DNA of 42,443 nucleotides, from positions 1 through 42,443 of the forward strand of contig JBMFHR010000008.1 of assembly GCA_049976725.1 (NCBI GenBank), given 5' to 3'. Positions 1 through 7,246 of this stretch are shown one piece after another. Every line of letters starts with the position of its first letter. Position 1 is the first letter of the stretch. A model generated the notes under the pieces. That model was given only the letters and a program-made list of their open reading frames with translations. It was not told where the DNA came from and made no database searches. A program made the translations under genes and the position numbers. This DNA is from Conexivisphaera sp049976725. Lineage in GTDB: Archaea; Thermoproteota; Nitrososphaeria; Conexivisphaerales; Conexivisphaeraceae.

Positions 1-485
1 GCGCCCTGCCACATACTGGGAGCGATGCTCAGGGATCTGGCGCCCAAGTACCGCTTGTCCCTATCGCTCCAGACCGCCCTGAACCATAGCGGTCTGTAGC
101 GGCAGGGACTTACACCTCGCCCACAGATCACGGGCAATCACCGTGGGGTCATGGGCGGCCGTCGAGGCCAGCGGCATGGGCCTCCCATCTATGGGCATCT
201 CGCCTGGGCTCAGAGCAGTGCTCCCATCGCCCGGGCGATCATCCGCGCGGCGCCGCAACTCAGCATGGAGTGCTATACTATGATATATTTAAGCATTACT
301 GCCCCGAGATAGCGTTCGCCAGGCTGAACGTCCAGGCTTACCCGGAGTTCCAGGAGAGGTTCGAGATATACGGGCTGCCCACGCTCCTCATGTGGAGGGA
401 GGGCAAGCTCGCCTACAGGATCCCGGGCGTCCCCGACTGGAGGACCCTCAGGTCCATGCTGGACGAGCTGGTAACGGGTGAGTGA
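1..485 (+). pseudogene. Thioredoxin-like protein, split by a 248-bp insertion and cut by the window edge
   Basis: Bases 1-51 read APCHILGAMLRDLAPKY, the residues that follow the first active-site cysteine of a thioredoxin (C-x-P-C then helix 2). The frame then meets unrelated DNA and stops at 97-99. The rest of the fold resumes at about 300 in another frame: CPEIAFARLNVQAYPEF, then YGLPTLLMWREGK with the cis-proline of thioredoxins, ending at the TGA at 483-485. Removing 52-299 joins Lys-Tyr to Cys-Pro-Glu in frame and gives a normal-looking thioredoxin. A GTG at 270 could start only a C-terminal piece without the CxxC, which is unlikely to be redox active. The start lies upstream of the window. 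The family assignment is strong; loss of function is inferred. Confidence 0.8.
52..299 (-). mobile_element. Short insertion in the thioredoxin gene, possibly a miniature TnpB-type element
   Basis: The edges are set by restoration of the thioredoxin frame; TAC is present at both junctions (49-51 and 297-299). The element is A+T-rich at its right end and has a dense set of palindromes: hairpin arms 71-77/89-95, a 14-bp palindrome at 226-239, a 10-bp palindrome at 247-256, and arms 213-217/219-223 and 262-265/271-274. A 65-codon minus-strand frame (258-61) ends just inside the left edge with codon usage like a real gene. Its tail resembles the loosely conserved C-terminal extension of archaeal TnpB transposon proteins, but I cannot verify that. 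If so, this is an internally deleted copy keeping both ends. An mRNA intron of bulge-helix-bulge type is a less likely alternative. Confidence 0.5.
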
Positions 486-491
486 GGCGGC

Positions 492-1055
492 ATGCCCATG
501 AGGAGGGGAGCTGTCATCTCGGTGCCGGGCCTCGGGTACACGTCGATGGCCAGGTGCTCGCCGAGGTTCCTGATGCAGCTGTTCAACTACTCGCCCAGGG
601 GGGTCATCCAGTTTTCGCCCCCCAGGAGCCCGGAGGAGGCCTGGAGGAGGACCTTCGGAGGGCTGGATCGGGCCCTCGGAAGGCTGAGGATTCAGGTGGT
701 CGCGATCAACCAGCCCAGCGGGACGGCGCCGGAACTCGCGGAGGAGCTGGCGCGGGTCGAGCGCGGCGTCTCTGAGGCGCTCGGAAAGGCGCTCCCGGTG
801 GCATCGATCAACGCCCTGGCGTACAGGGCGGCCGCGTGCAGCGACGTCGCGGCGGTGGACGGGACGCTCGCCAAGATCTTCGGATCCCTGGACGAGTACA
901 TGATAATATCGCCGTTCGGTGACAGGCAGGACGGTGACTTCGAGGAATACGGGATTTATCTCTCGAGCGTGGAGAGGCCCGGCCACGAGGAAGTGATATA
1001 CCCGGAGCAGGTACCGGACCTCGTGGCGGAGCTGGCGGCCCGGCTGCTCGCGTAG
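492..1055 (+). CDS. Conserved-looking protein of unknown function
   Basis: This 187-residue protein is not a family I recognise. It has no membrane segment, signal peptide or cysteine motif; it looks like a soluble alpha/beta protein with hydrophobic strands (AVISVPGLGY, IQVVAINQP) alternating with charged helices. It begins 6 bp after the stop of the broken thioredoxin gene on the same strand, so the two were probably co-transcribed. The start could be ATG 492 or ATG 498; upstream spacing does not decide. Codon usage matches the neighbours. Confidence 0.7.
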   Translation: MPMRRGAVISVPGLGYTSMARCSPRFLMQLFNYSPRGVIQFSPPRSPEEAWRRTFGGLDRALGRLRIQVVAINQPSGTAPELAEELARVERGVSEALGKALPVASINALAYRAAACSDVAAVDGTLAKIFGSLDEYMIISPFGDRQDGDFEEYGIYLSSVERPGHEEVIYPEQVPDLVAELAARLLA

Positions 1056-1091
1056 CGACCCGGGAGCGCGCAATGCGTAAATCTCGAACAT

Positions 1092-3014
1092 TTGCGGGCA
1101 ATCTGTGTGGAGTATAAGTGGAAGGTATGGTCTGTCACGATGGTCGGCAGCCTGATGTCGGCCATCGACAGCACCGTCGTTGTGCTGGCTATCCTGCCGA
1201 TAGCGGAGGACCTCCACACAGACTACATAACCATGGTGTGGGTGGTGGTCGCCTACCTGCTGGTGAACACGGCCCTCGTGCTCAGCCTGGGGAGGATGGG
1301 GGACCTGTACGGCAGGAAGAGAATGTACAACGCGGGGTTCGCCGTCTTCATAGTGGGATCGGCCCTCTCGGGGCTCGCGCCCTCGGGGCTCGCCCTGGTC
1401 ATCTTCAGGGGAATACAGGGCATTGGGGCAGCGATGCTGACGGCGAACTCGTTCGCGCTCATCTCCCAGGTGTTTCCCCCCAACGAGAGGGGGCGCGCGT
1501 TCGGCATGAACGCGATAGTCTGGGGAGCGGGGTCCATACTGGGGATCATCCTGGGGGGAGTGATAATAACGTACACGACGTGGAGGGCGATTTTCCTGAT
1601 AAACGTGCCGATAGGGGTCTTCGGGACCCTCTGGGCGTACAGGTCTATAAGGCCCGATGCCGCGCGCAGCAGCGGCGAGAGCTTCGACCTCGTGGGCGCA
1701 GGGACCTTCACCGCGGCGCTCCTCTCGCTGCTCCTGGCCTTCACCTGGGGGCTCCTGTACTCCTGGTCGGACCCGTACGTAGGCGCGTTCCTGGCGGCCT
1801 CGGCTATAGCGTTCGCGGGCTTCCTTGTCTGGGAGGCCAGGTTCTGCGACGACCCCATAGTGGACGTCGGGCTCTTCCGCAACAGGGTGTTCTCGCTCTC
1901 CGTGGGAGTGGCGATGCTCCAGTCCCTCGCGCTCTTCGCCGTCAACTTCCTCCTGATGTTCTACTTCGAGGGCATAGCCGGCGTGCCCATACTCACGGCG
2001 GCGTACCTGCTCCTGCCCATGTCGGCGATGTCGATGATCGTGGGGCCCTTTGCCGGGAGGCTCAGCGACAGGGTGGGGGCCAGGGTCGTGGCGACGGTAG
2101 GACTGCTCATTCAGGCCGCCGCCCTCTACATGCTTAGCAGGATATCGGCGGCCACGCCCCTGGCGGAGGTCGCGGCGCTGGAGGCCGTGTACGGCGTCGG
2201 GGGCGGGATGTTCTGGCCGGCCAACACGAGCGCCATAATGTCGTCGTCCCCTCCCCGGCGCTACGGCGTGGCTTCGGGCGTCATGAACATGCTCAGGAAC
2301 ACGGGGATGGTGCTGAGCTTCGTCCTGGCGCTCACGGCCGCCACGTCGGTGCTGCCGGCGGCAGTCGTCTACCAGCTCTTCGTTGGAACGCTGAGCGGCA
2401 GGCTGCCGGAGGCGATGGGCGCCGCTTACCTGAGGGGCCAGGCGCTGGCCTTCGACCTGTCGACGGCGCTGCTGGTCGTCTCAGCGCTCATGTCGCTGGT
2501 GAGGGGTAAGCGGGAGCTCCAGATGAGGGGCGCCGGATCCCCGGCTCCGGGCTCGGGGATCCGAGGCGCGGAGCGCCGAGGCCGCCCTGCGACCCTCGCG
2601 CGTGAGCACGCAGCGGGGGCGCCTGGTGCTCCCCTCCCTGGCCCTGTTCTTGAGCCAGGGCTTGACCGAGGACGTTGGCCCCCGCTTCAGGGCCAGGGAC
2701 CTAACCTCGACGAGCCCCCTCCGCACGAGGTCCTCGCAGGCGGCCTCGACCTCGCGCTCGTCGAACGATGGGCGATAGCCGGACGCTCCCATGAGCCTCC
2801 TGGCGAGCATCCACGCCGAATCAGGTCCGTACCGATCCAGGTGCATGATTATCAGGGCCTCCAGGCGCGTGAGGCCGGACGCGTCGGCGCTGCCGCTCAT
2901 GCGTCAACCCGTGTAGTTACCCACGTACTGGTATATCAGGACCTGGGCCCAGAAACCGTCGGGCCTCCCGTAGAGCGGAGTGGCGTAGGCCAGCCTGATC
3001 GGGTACGACGTTGA
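1092..3014 (+). CDS. MFS multidrug exporter, DHA2-like, with an aberrant C-terminal extension
   Basis: Residues 1 to about 470 form a 14-helix major facilitator of the DHA2 drug:proton antiporter type. An SAIDSTVV motif lies in helix 1, GRMGDLYGRKRMY is the loop 2-3 signature (motif A), and GIGAAMLTANSFALIS and WGAGSILGIILGG fit motifs B and C. It would export toxic organic compounds across the cell membrane. The last helix ends at LMSLVRG, near base 2507. After that the frame continues for about 170 proline/arginine-rich residues antisense to a winged-helix gene and the end of aglB, which looks like readthrough. One extra G in the run at 2503-2506 would create a TAA at once. A TTG at 1092 or the GTG at 1107 could be the start. 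Confidence 0.8.
   Translation: MRAICVEYKWKVWSVTMVGSLMSAIDSTVVVLAILPIAEDLHTDYITMVWVVVAYLLVNTALVLSLGRMGDLYGRKRMYNAGFAVFIVGSALSGLAPSGLALVIFRGIQGIGAAMLTANSFALISQVFPPNERGRAFGMNAIVWGAGSILGIILGGVIITYTTWRAIFLINVPIGVFGTLWAYRSIRPDAARSSGESFDLVGAGTFTAALLSLLLAFTWGLLYSWSDPYVGAFLAASAIAFAGFLVWEARFCDDPIVDVGLFRNRVFSLSVGVAMLQSLALFAVNFLLMFYFEGIAGVPILTAAYLLLPMSAMSMIVGPFAGRLSDRVGARVVATVGLLIQAAALYMLSRISAATPLAEVAALEAVYGVGGGMFWPANTSAIMSSSPPRRYGVASGVMNMLRNTGMVLSFVLALTAATSVLPAAVVYQLFVGTLSGRLPEAMGAAYLRGQALAFDLSTALLVVSALMSLVRGKRELQMRGAGSPAPGSGIRGAERRGRPATLAREHAAGAPGAPLPGPVLEPGLDRGRWPPLQGQGPNLDEPPPHEVLAGGLDLALVERWAIAGRSHEPPGEHPRRIRSVPIQVHDYQGLQAREAGRVGAAAHASTRVVTHVLVYQDLGPETVGPPVERSGVGQPDRVRR
2481..2900 (-). CDS. Winged-helix domain protein
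   Basis: A 139-residue protein whose first 100 residues fit a winged-helix DNA-binding fold: LTRLEALIIMHLDRYG (helix 1), SAWMLARRLMG (helix 2), FDEREVEAACEDLVRRGLV (recognition helix) and CVLTREGRRAA (wing and final helix). It starts 3 bp after the aglB stop, so it is the last gene of that operon. The last 35 residues are basic and lie opposite the end of the exporter gene, so the tail may be longer than the functional protein. It is probably a transcription factor; target unknown. Confidence 0.6.
   Translation of the reverse strand: MSGSADASGLTRLEALIIMHLDRYGPDSAWMLARRLMGASGYRPSFDEREVEAACEDLVRRGLVEVRSLALKRGPTSSVKPWLKNRAREGSTRRPRCVLTREGRRAASALRASDPRARSRGSGAPHLELPLTPHQRHER
2534..2563. terminator. 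Strong hairpin just after the expected exporter end
   Basis: Ten-base perfect arms (2534-2543 and 2554-2563) surround a 10-nt loop. The hairpin sits about 25 bp past the point where the exporter should stop and inside the 3' part of the opposing winged-helix gene. It could end either transcript. No clear T-run follows, so the function is inferred. Confidence 0.35.
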
Positions 3015-5072
3015 ATTGTAGACCAGGCCGTAGGTGTAGAGGGGCAGCTGCGCGTAGGGATAGTTCGGCTGCTGCACGTAGTAAGGCGAGATGCTAACGA
3101 TGCGGCCGGTCGTGGGGTCTATCTGGCCCCACCCGACCCACCTCAGGGGGAGCATCCGCCCTATCAGCGTGTGGTTGTAGAAGTAGCCGGTGAACATGCC
3201 GGTGGTGGAGTTTACGTAGAGGCTCCTGTTGTACCCGGCCCACACTATCATGGCGTCCACCTTGCCCTCGTCCCCTCCGAGGCCGTATATTCTTCCGGAC
3301 ACCTGGTAGCCGCTCAGGTACGGATCGCCGTAGAGCCTGGAGGGGTCGGCGCCGGTCGCGAACACTGCTATGTAGATGGGCCTCGACGGGTCGAATGACC
3401 TGAAGTAGTTCAGGATCCTGGTGGCCTGCGTCTGATTGTCCAGGAACATCTGTGCGACGAGCGATATCTGGGTGCCGTTGATGGTGGCGTTGTCGACGAC
3501 CGCCGTCCTGTTCCCCACGACCTCTATCCAGTAGCCGTAGTCCCACCACGCTATTACCACGGAGTTCGGGGGGGTGCTGCTGTTGATCCAGGACAGCGCG
3601 TTGAGCCAGGCGGGGTTTCTCCCCATGATGGTGGCCGAGGTGACTATCGTCACGGGGGTGTTGTTCGGCATCACCCAGTACGCGTACGCGGGATAGGCCG
3701 TCACGGCGACCACAGCCACGACGAGCGCGGCCTTGCCGTACCTGTAGTACTCGAGGTGAGTCTTCCTGCGCTTCCCTTTCCCAGCGACCGCCGGGCCGGG
3801 CTCCACGTTGGAGACCGCGTAGTGCAGGCCCACCGGGGCGCCTATGGCCAGGGCTATCGAGAGGAAGGGCAGCAGCTGCGCGAAGGACGTGGCAACGTAC
3901 GCCGACCATATCAGGAATATCGGGACCAGGATCGAGGAGAAGCGCCTGCTCCTGAGCATGTAGTAGCCGCCGGCTATCGTCAGCGGCACCAGGATCCCGT
4001 AGGTGGTCAGGATGCTGATCCCGCTCACGCTCTGCTGCTCCGCCACTGTGATCAGCGGGGAGGGCGATATCCTGGTGAGCGGGTTGAGGACCGAGAAGTA
4101 CCTCCCCGAGAGGGCGTGGGGGGACCGGTAGAGGAAGTAGCCCACGGCGGCGACCAGCAGCGCGAGCATCCCCCACCTGGCGCGCTCCGGGACCAGGCCG
4201 TCCCTGGCGGTGAGCGCCGCGATCACGGCGAGCATCAGCGCGCCGTAGAGCAGGAGCTCGGTCGGGTACTTGAACCAGGAGAGCCCGGGTGATGGGAAAG
4301 CCGCCGGTATCAGCGTGGGGAAGACGAAGAGCGCCTCCTTGATCGGCAGGTCCCTGGGGACCCTGAGGAGGAAGGGAGCCAGCAGGAGAGCTATCCCAGC
4401 CACTCCGGCGAAGTTCACGGATCCCCCCCAGGTGACCTGCATGTACCCCAGGATGATGCCAGCGGCCAGCGAGTAAGCGTAGGACTTAGGCCCGGAGTCC
4501 TCCATGCCCATCAGCAGGAGCGCCAGGCCGAACGTCCCCAGGACGTAGGCGAAGGGCGACCCCTTGTACCAGCCGAAGTCCGTCCTGAGCATCAGGCCTG
4601 GCAGCACGGCTATCAGGAAGGAGCCGAGGAGCGCGGCGTACGCGTTGCCGGTGACCCTCCTGACGATCATGAAGACGGGGAACACCGCCAGGCCGCCCAT
4701 CGCGACGGGCGCGAGCGCCGCGTACTGGTAGAGCGTCGCGTGGAGCCCCAGGGCGCGCAGAGCAAGGTAGATCATCGCGTTCATCAGGTAGAGGCCGTTC
4801 ACCCGGAGCGACCCAAGGGGATATCCCCAGGGATACCACGCCATGTGGTCCACCGTGCGGAAGTACTCGTATATCCCGCGGATTCCCTGTGACTCTATGT
4901 CGTGGACCATGACCGAGGTCGCGTAGTAGTGGAAGTACGGGTCGAACTCATTCAGGTAGAAACCGTACTTCATGGGCATGAGCCTGACGGCAATCGAGAG
5001 GAGCGCCGCGATGACCAGCCCCAGCGGGACGCCGTAGCGGTCGAGCGCCGGCCTCAGACGCTCAAGTGGCAT
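2904..5072 (-). CDS. aglB: Archaeal oligosaccharyltransferase AglB (STT3 family)
   Basis: This 722-residue membrane enzyme transfers a lipid-linked glycan to Asn in N-X-S/T sequons on the outer face of the membrane. The N-terminal half has about 13 hydrophobic helices. The first acidic metal motif is EFDPYFHYY (D44), the external-loop TVAEQQSVSG fits the SVSE/TIXE region, and the hallmark WWDYG is at residues 509-513, followed by a C-terminal soluble domain with many sequons. The length is at the short end for STT3 proteins, so extra C-terminal domains are absent. A TATA-like element at 5095-5104 lies about 28 bp before the ATG, so the gene can be read from its own leaderless promoter, with the small winged-helix gene following. 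Confidence 0.95.
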   Translation of the reverse strand: MPLERLRPALDRYGVPLGLVIAALLSIAVRLMPMKYGFYLNEFDPYFHYYATSVMVHDIESQGIRGIYEYFRTVDHMAWYPWGYPLGSLRVNGLYLMNAMIYLALRALGLHATLYQYAALAPVAMGGLAVFPVFMIVRRVTGNAYAALLGSFLIAVLPGLMLRTDFGWYKGSPFAYVLGTFGLALLLMGMEDSGPKSYAYSLAAGIILGYMQVTWGGSVNFAGVAGIALLLAPFLLRVPRDLPIKEALFVFPTLIPAAFPSPGLSWFKYPTELLLYGALMLAVIAALTARDGLVPERARWGMLALLVAAVGYFLYRSPHALSGRYFSVLNPLTRISPSPLITVAEQQSVSGISILTTYGILVPLTIAGGYYMLRSRRFSSILVPIFLIWSAYVATSFAQLLPFLSIALAIGAPVGLHYAVSNVEPGPAVAGKGKRRKTHLEYYRYGKAALVVAVVAVTAYPAYAYWVMPNNTPVTIVTSATIMGRNPAWLNALSWINSSTPPNSVVIAWWDYGYWIEVVGNRTAVVDNATINGTQISLVAQMFLDNQTQATRILNYFRSFDPSRPIYIAVFATGADPSRLYGDPYLSGYQVSGRIYGLGGDEGKVDAMIVWAGYNRSLYVNSTTGMFTGYFYNHTLIGRMLPLRWVGWGQIDPTTGRIVSISPYYVQQPNYPYAQLPLYTYGLVYNSTSYPIRLAYATPLYGRPDGFWAQVLIYQYVGNYTG

Positions 5073-5094
5073 TGCTGGCGCGAATCGCGCGAGA

Positions 5095-5104
5095 CCTATT
5101 TTAA
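5095..5104 (-). promoter_or_regulatory. TATA element for aglB
   Basis: The minus strand reads TTAAAATAGG centred about 28 bp upstream of the aglB ATG, the spacing expected when transcription starts at or next to the start codon. Confidence 0.55.
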
Positions 5105-5118
5105 CTTATGGAGGGGGC

Positions 5119-5490
5119 TCAGAGCAGGCCCCCGAGGGCCAGGATGACCACGTACCAGACGACGAGGAGGACGGCTGCGCCTATCGCCAGCGCCAGCGCG
5201 GTCCCCTCGTCCGCCGAGGACCTGGACCTCTCGGTCATGACCACGAAGTACAGCCCGAGCCCCGTGAGGATCACCAGCGTCACGGTCTCGCCGATCGACT
5301 GCTCCAGGTAGGCCGGGGGCACGAACGCCAGCGGGGGCACCCTGGATCCGGTCAGGATGTAGTTCACTATGCCGGCCGCTATCACCACGAACGCGGCGAC
5401 GTACCAGTTCCTCGGATCGCTGAGGAGCTCGAACAGTCTCCTGTAGCGCCTCGGGAGGGACTTCCTGATCCTCCTCCTCAGGCTCGACAC
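5119..5490 (-). CDS. Small membrane protein, three predicted helices
   Basis: The 123-residue protein has a very basic cytoplasmic N-terminus (RRRIRKSLPRRYRR) and three hydrophobic segments: WYVAAFVVIAAGIVNYIL, TVTLVILTGLGLYFVVM and ALALAIGAAVLLVVWYVV. I do not recognise the family. Its position 46 bp upstream of aglB suggests an accessory role in glycosylation or a membrane complex, by context only. The GTG start is supported by a TATA-like CCAAAATAGG at 5511-5520, about 26 bp upstream. Confidence 0.7.
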   Translation of the reverse strand: MSSLRRRIRKSLPRRYRRLFELLSDPRNWYVAAFVVIAAGIVNYILTGSRVPPLAFVPPAYLEQSIGETVTLVILTGLGLYFVVMTERSRSSADEGTALALAIGAAVLLVVWYVVILALGGLL

Positions 5491-5511
5491 GTGACCCGAG
5501 AGGGCCGCCCC

Positions 5512-6153
5512 CTATTTTGGCTTTCCGCACCGCTCCACCGCGAGGCCGCCCACCACGTGCAGGCGGCCGGACTCGTCGACGTCGTCCACGGCCACGAGCG
5601 ACCTGCAGGGCGAGCCGCCACGGCGGGCGATCCTCAGGTCCAAGACGGCGTAGCAGCCCACGATGGAGGAGCCCGCCGCCCGGAGCAGGCGGGAGGCGGC
5701 CTCGGCGGTCCTGGAGCTGCGCACTATGTCGTCCACAAGCAGCACGCGCGGGAAAGCGCGCGCGATCGGCCTGTCGACGAAGAGCCGGGACGGCCTCGCC
5801 TCGGTGATCGACTCGCTCTCGACGCTCACGGGATCCTCGAATATCACCTTCTCGACCTTGTGTATCGAGAAGTAGGGGACCCCGGACTCCAGCGAGACGG
5901 CGATGCCGTACTTGGCGCCCGACGTCTCTATTGATGAGACCGCGTCGTAGGCCAGCCCGCGCAGGCTGGCGTCCTCCACTATGAGCCTGGCGACCGCCCT
6001 CAGCACGGCCGGCTCGTTGTACAGGTTGAGCCAGGCTATCCTGAGTATCCGCTCGCCGCCCGCGCGCACGACGCGGACGCCGCTGCCGCTCGAGAGCCTG
6101 CGCAGGACCTCGCCCAGGCTGTCGCAGGGTCCATCCCGGGCGGATCCGGTCAA
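5512..6153 (-). CDS. Type I phosphoribosyltransferase, probably for a purine base
   Basis: The PRPP-binding signature VLLVDDIVRSSRTAE is clear, in a 213-residue protein of the type I phosphoribosyltransferase fold. The front half carries an ILRIAWLNLYNEPAVL segment and a SSIETSGAKYGIA loop like those of the adenine/orotate class. The enzyme would join a nucleobase to PRPP in the cytoplasm. A purine substrate is suggested by the two purP genes directly upstream. The TTG start overlaps the purP stop (TTGA), implying coupled translation. Its first residues, MTGSAR, are identical to those of the next upstream gene because the junction is part of an 82-bp direct repeat. A regulatory role, as in some DNA-binding PRTases, is unlikely because no HTH is seen. 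Confidence 0.8.
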   Translation of the reverse strand: MTGSARDGPCDSLGEVLRRLSSGSGVRVVRAGGERILRIAWLNLYNEPAVLRAVARLIVEDASLRGLAYDAVSSIETSGAKYGIAVSLESGVPYFSIHKVEKVIFEDPVSVESESITEARPSRLFVDRPIARAFPRVLLVDDIVRSSRTAEAASRLLRAAGSSIVGCYAVLDLRIARRGGSPCRSLVAVDDVDESGRLHVVGGLAVERCGKPK

Positions 6154-6218
6154 GTGGTCACCTCGCCCAGCCTGCCGGACTCGGCGGCCTCCCTGATCTC
6201 CATCGCTATCCTCCTGCC
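6137..6218. repeat. 82-bp perfect direct repeat, copy A
   Basis: Identical to 7165-7246. Each copy covers the last codons of a purP gene, the TTGA stop/start overlap and the first codons of the following gene. Confidence 0.9.
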
Positions 6219-7181
6219 CATGTCGACGGGCTCCCTGAAGTACATCAGCGAGTAGGGACTCCCGTGCACCATGTAGACGCTCGTGCCGGCCACTATCCTG
6301 CCGGAGAACTCGAAGTAGACGATCTCCAGCGTGTCCCGCACTATGGACTCCAGGGAGAATGGGCCTATGGGGGGCCTCCCCGTGTGCTCCAGGACGGCCC
6401 TCGCGAACGACTCACCGTCGCGGGCGACGCCCGGCAGCAGGGACTCCCTGAGCACCAGCGGGAGGTTGCCGACCACCACGAACGTGGGATCGGCCAGCCC
6501 GAACGTCCTCCCGTCCACGTTGGACTCGTACCTCAGGTCGAACCCGAACAGCTCCACGCGGTCCCTCAGCGGGCTGTGTAGGAAGTGATGGTAGGCCGGG
6601 ACCCCGACGACGTACTCCTGTATTATGTGGGGCTCCCTCACGCTGCCCAGCCTCCTGCGCAGCTCATCCGCGTCCCTCGCGAAGAAGTAGCCCCTGCCGC
6701 CCTTGGCGCCGTAGAGCTTCACGATCACGGGGCCGTCGACCTCGTCCGGCGACGAGTAGGTCCTGGGAGTCCTGAGGCCAGCCGCCTCCAGCAGCGACAT
6801 CTTCCTGCGCTGGTCGGCCTCCCACTCGAGCAGGTACCTGTTGCCGAAGGTGGGGACGCGCAGCTCCAACGCTGCGCGCCAGCCGACGTACTCGACGTAG
6901 CTGCCGTGCGGGATCAGGATAGCGTTCCTCGACGTCAGCTCCCCGGCGGCCGAGGACAGCGTCCCGAGGTCCATCTCGAGGACCTCGTCCACGAACCACA
7001 TCCGCGAGTAGAACCAGCCGCGGCCGGGCGGCGCCAGCGCGAGCGTCCTCAGGCCCTCGCGCTTGGCGCCCAGGAGTATCTGGAGCGCGGTGTGACTGGC
7101 GATAACGGCCACAGTGAGCCTCTCGGGGTCGTACCCCTTCAGTATCCCCTCGACGTCCGGGATGCGGGCGGATCCGGTCAA
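6150..7181 (-). CDS. purP: PurP-family ATP-grasp ligase, paralog 1
   Basis: In archaea PurP makes FAICAR from AICAR, formate and ATP, the next-to-last step to IMP. This 343-residue copy has the PurP opening TVAVIASHTALQILLGAK, the conserved TFGNRYLLEWE, RTYSSPDEVDGPVIVKL and a GAKGGRGYF glycine loop of the ATP-grasp fold, then GPFSLESIV and EFSGRIVAGTS near the end. It overlaps both neighbours by 4 bp. The next gene upstream is a paralog sharing a perfect 82-bp segment at the 3' end and another of about 50 bp inside. This copy keeps the glycine-rich loop better than its paralog, so it is the better candidate for the real FAICAR synthetase. Which copy is active is inference. Confidence 0.85.
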   Translation of the reverse strand: MTGSARIPDVEGILKGYDPERLTVAVIASHTALQILLGAKREGLRTLALAPPGRGWFYSRMWFVDEVLEMDLGTLSSAAGELTSRNAILIPHGSYVEYVGWRAALELRVPTFGNRYLLEWEADQRRKMSLLEAAGLRTPRTYSSPDEVDGPVIVKLYGAKGGRGYFFARDADELRRRLGSVREPHIIQEYVVGVPAYHHFLHSPLRDRVELFGFDLRYESNVDGRTFGLADPTFVVVGNLPLVLRESLLPGVARDGESFARAVLEHTGRPPIGPFSLESIVRDTLEIVYFEFSGRIVAGTSVYMVHGSPYSLMYFREPVDMGRRIAMEIREAAESGRLGEVTT

Positions 7182-7246
7182 GTGGTCACCTCGCCCAGCC
7201 TGCCGGACTCGGCGGCCTCCCTGATCTCCATCGCTATCCTCCTGCC
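7165..7246. repeat. 82-bp perfect direct repeat, copy B
   Basis: Second copy of the purP junction repeat (copy A at 6137-6218, offset 1028 bp). Confidence 0.9.

Noticed and set aside
2510..3014. C-terminal extension of the exporter as a real domain
   Set aside because: It is low-complexity and antisense to a winged-helix gene and the conserved end of AglB; best read as frame readthrough.
3756..4292. Plus-strand frame opposite aglB
   Set aside because: Composition is typical of antisense to a membrane protein gene; no domain is recognisable.
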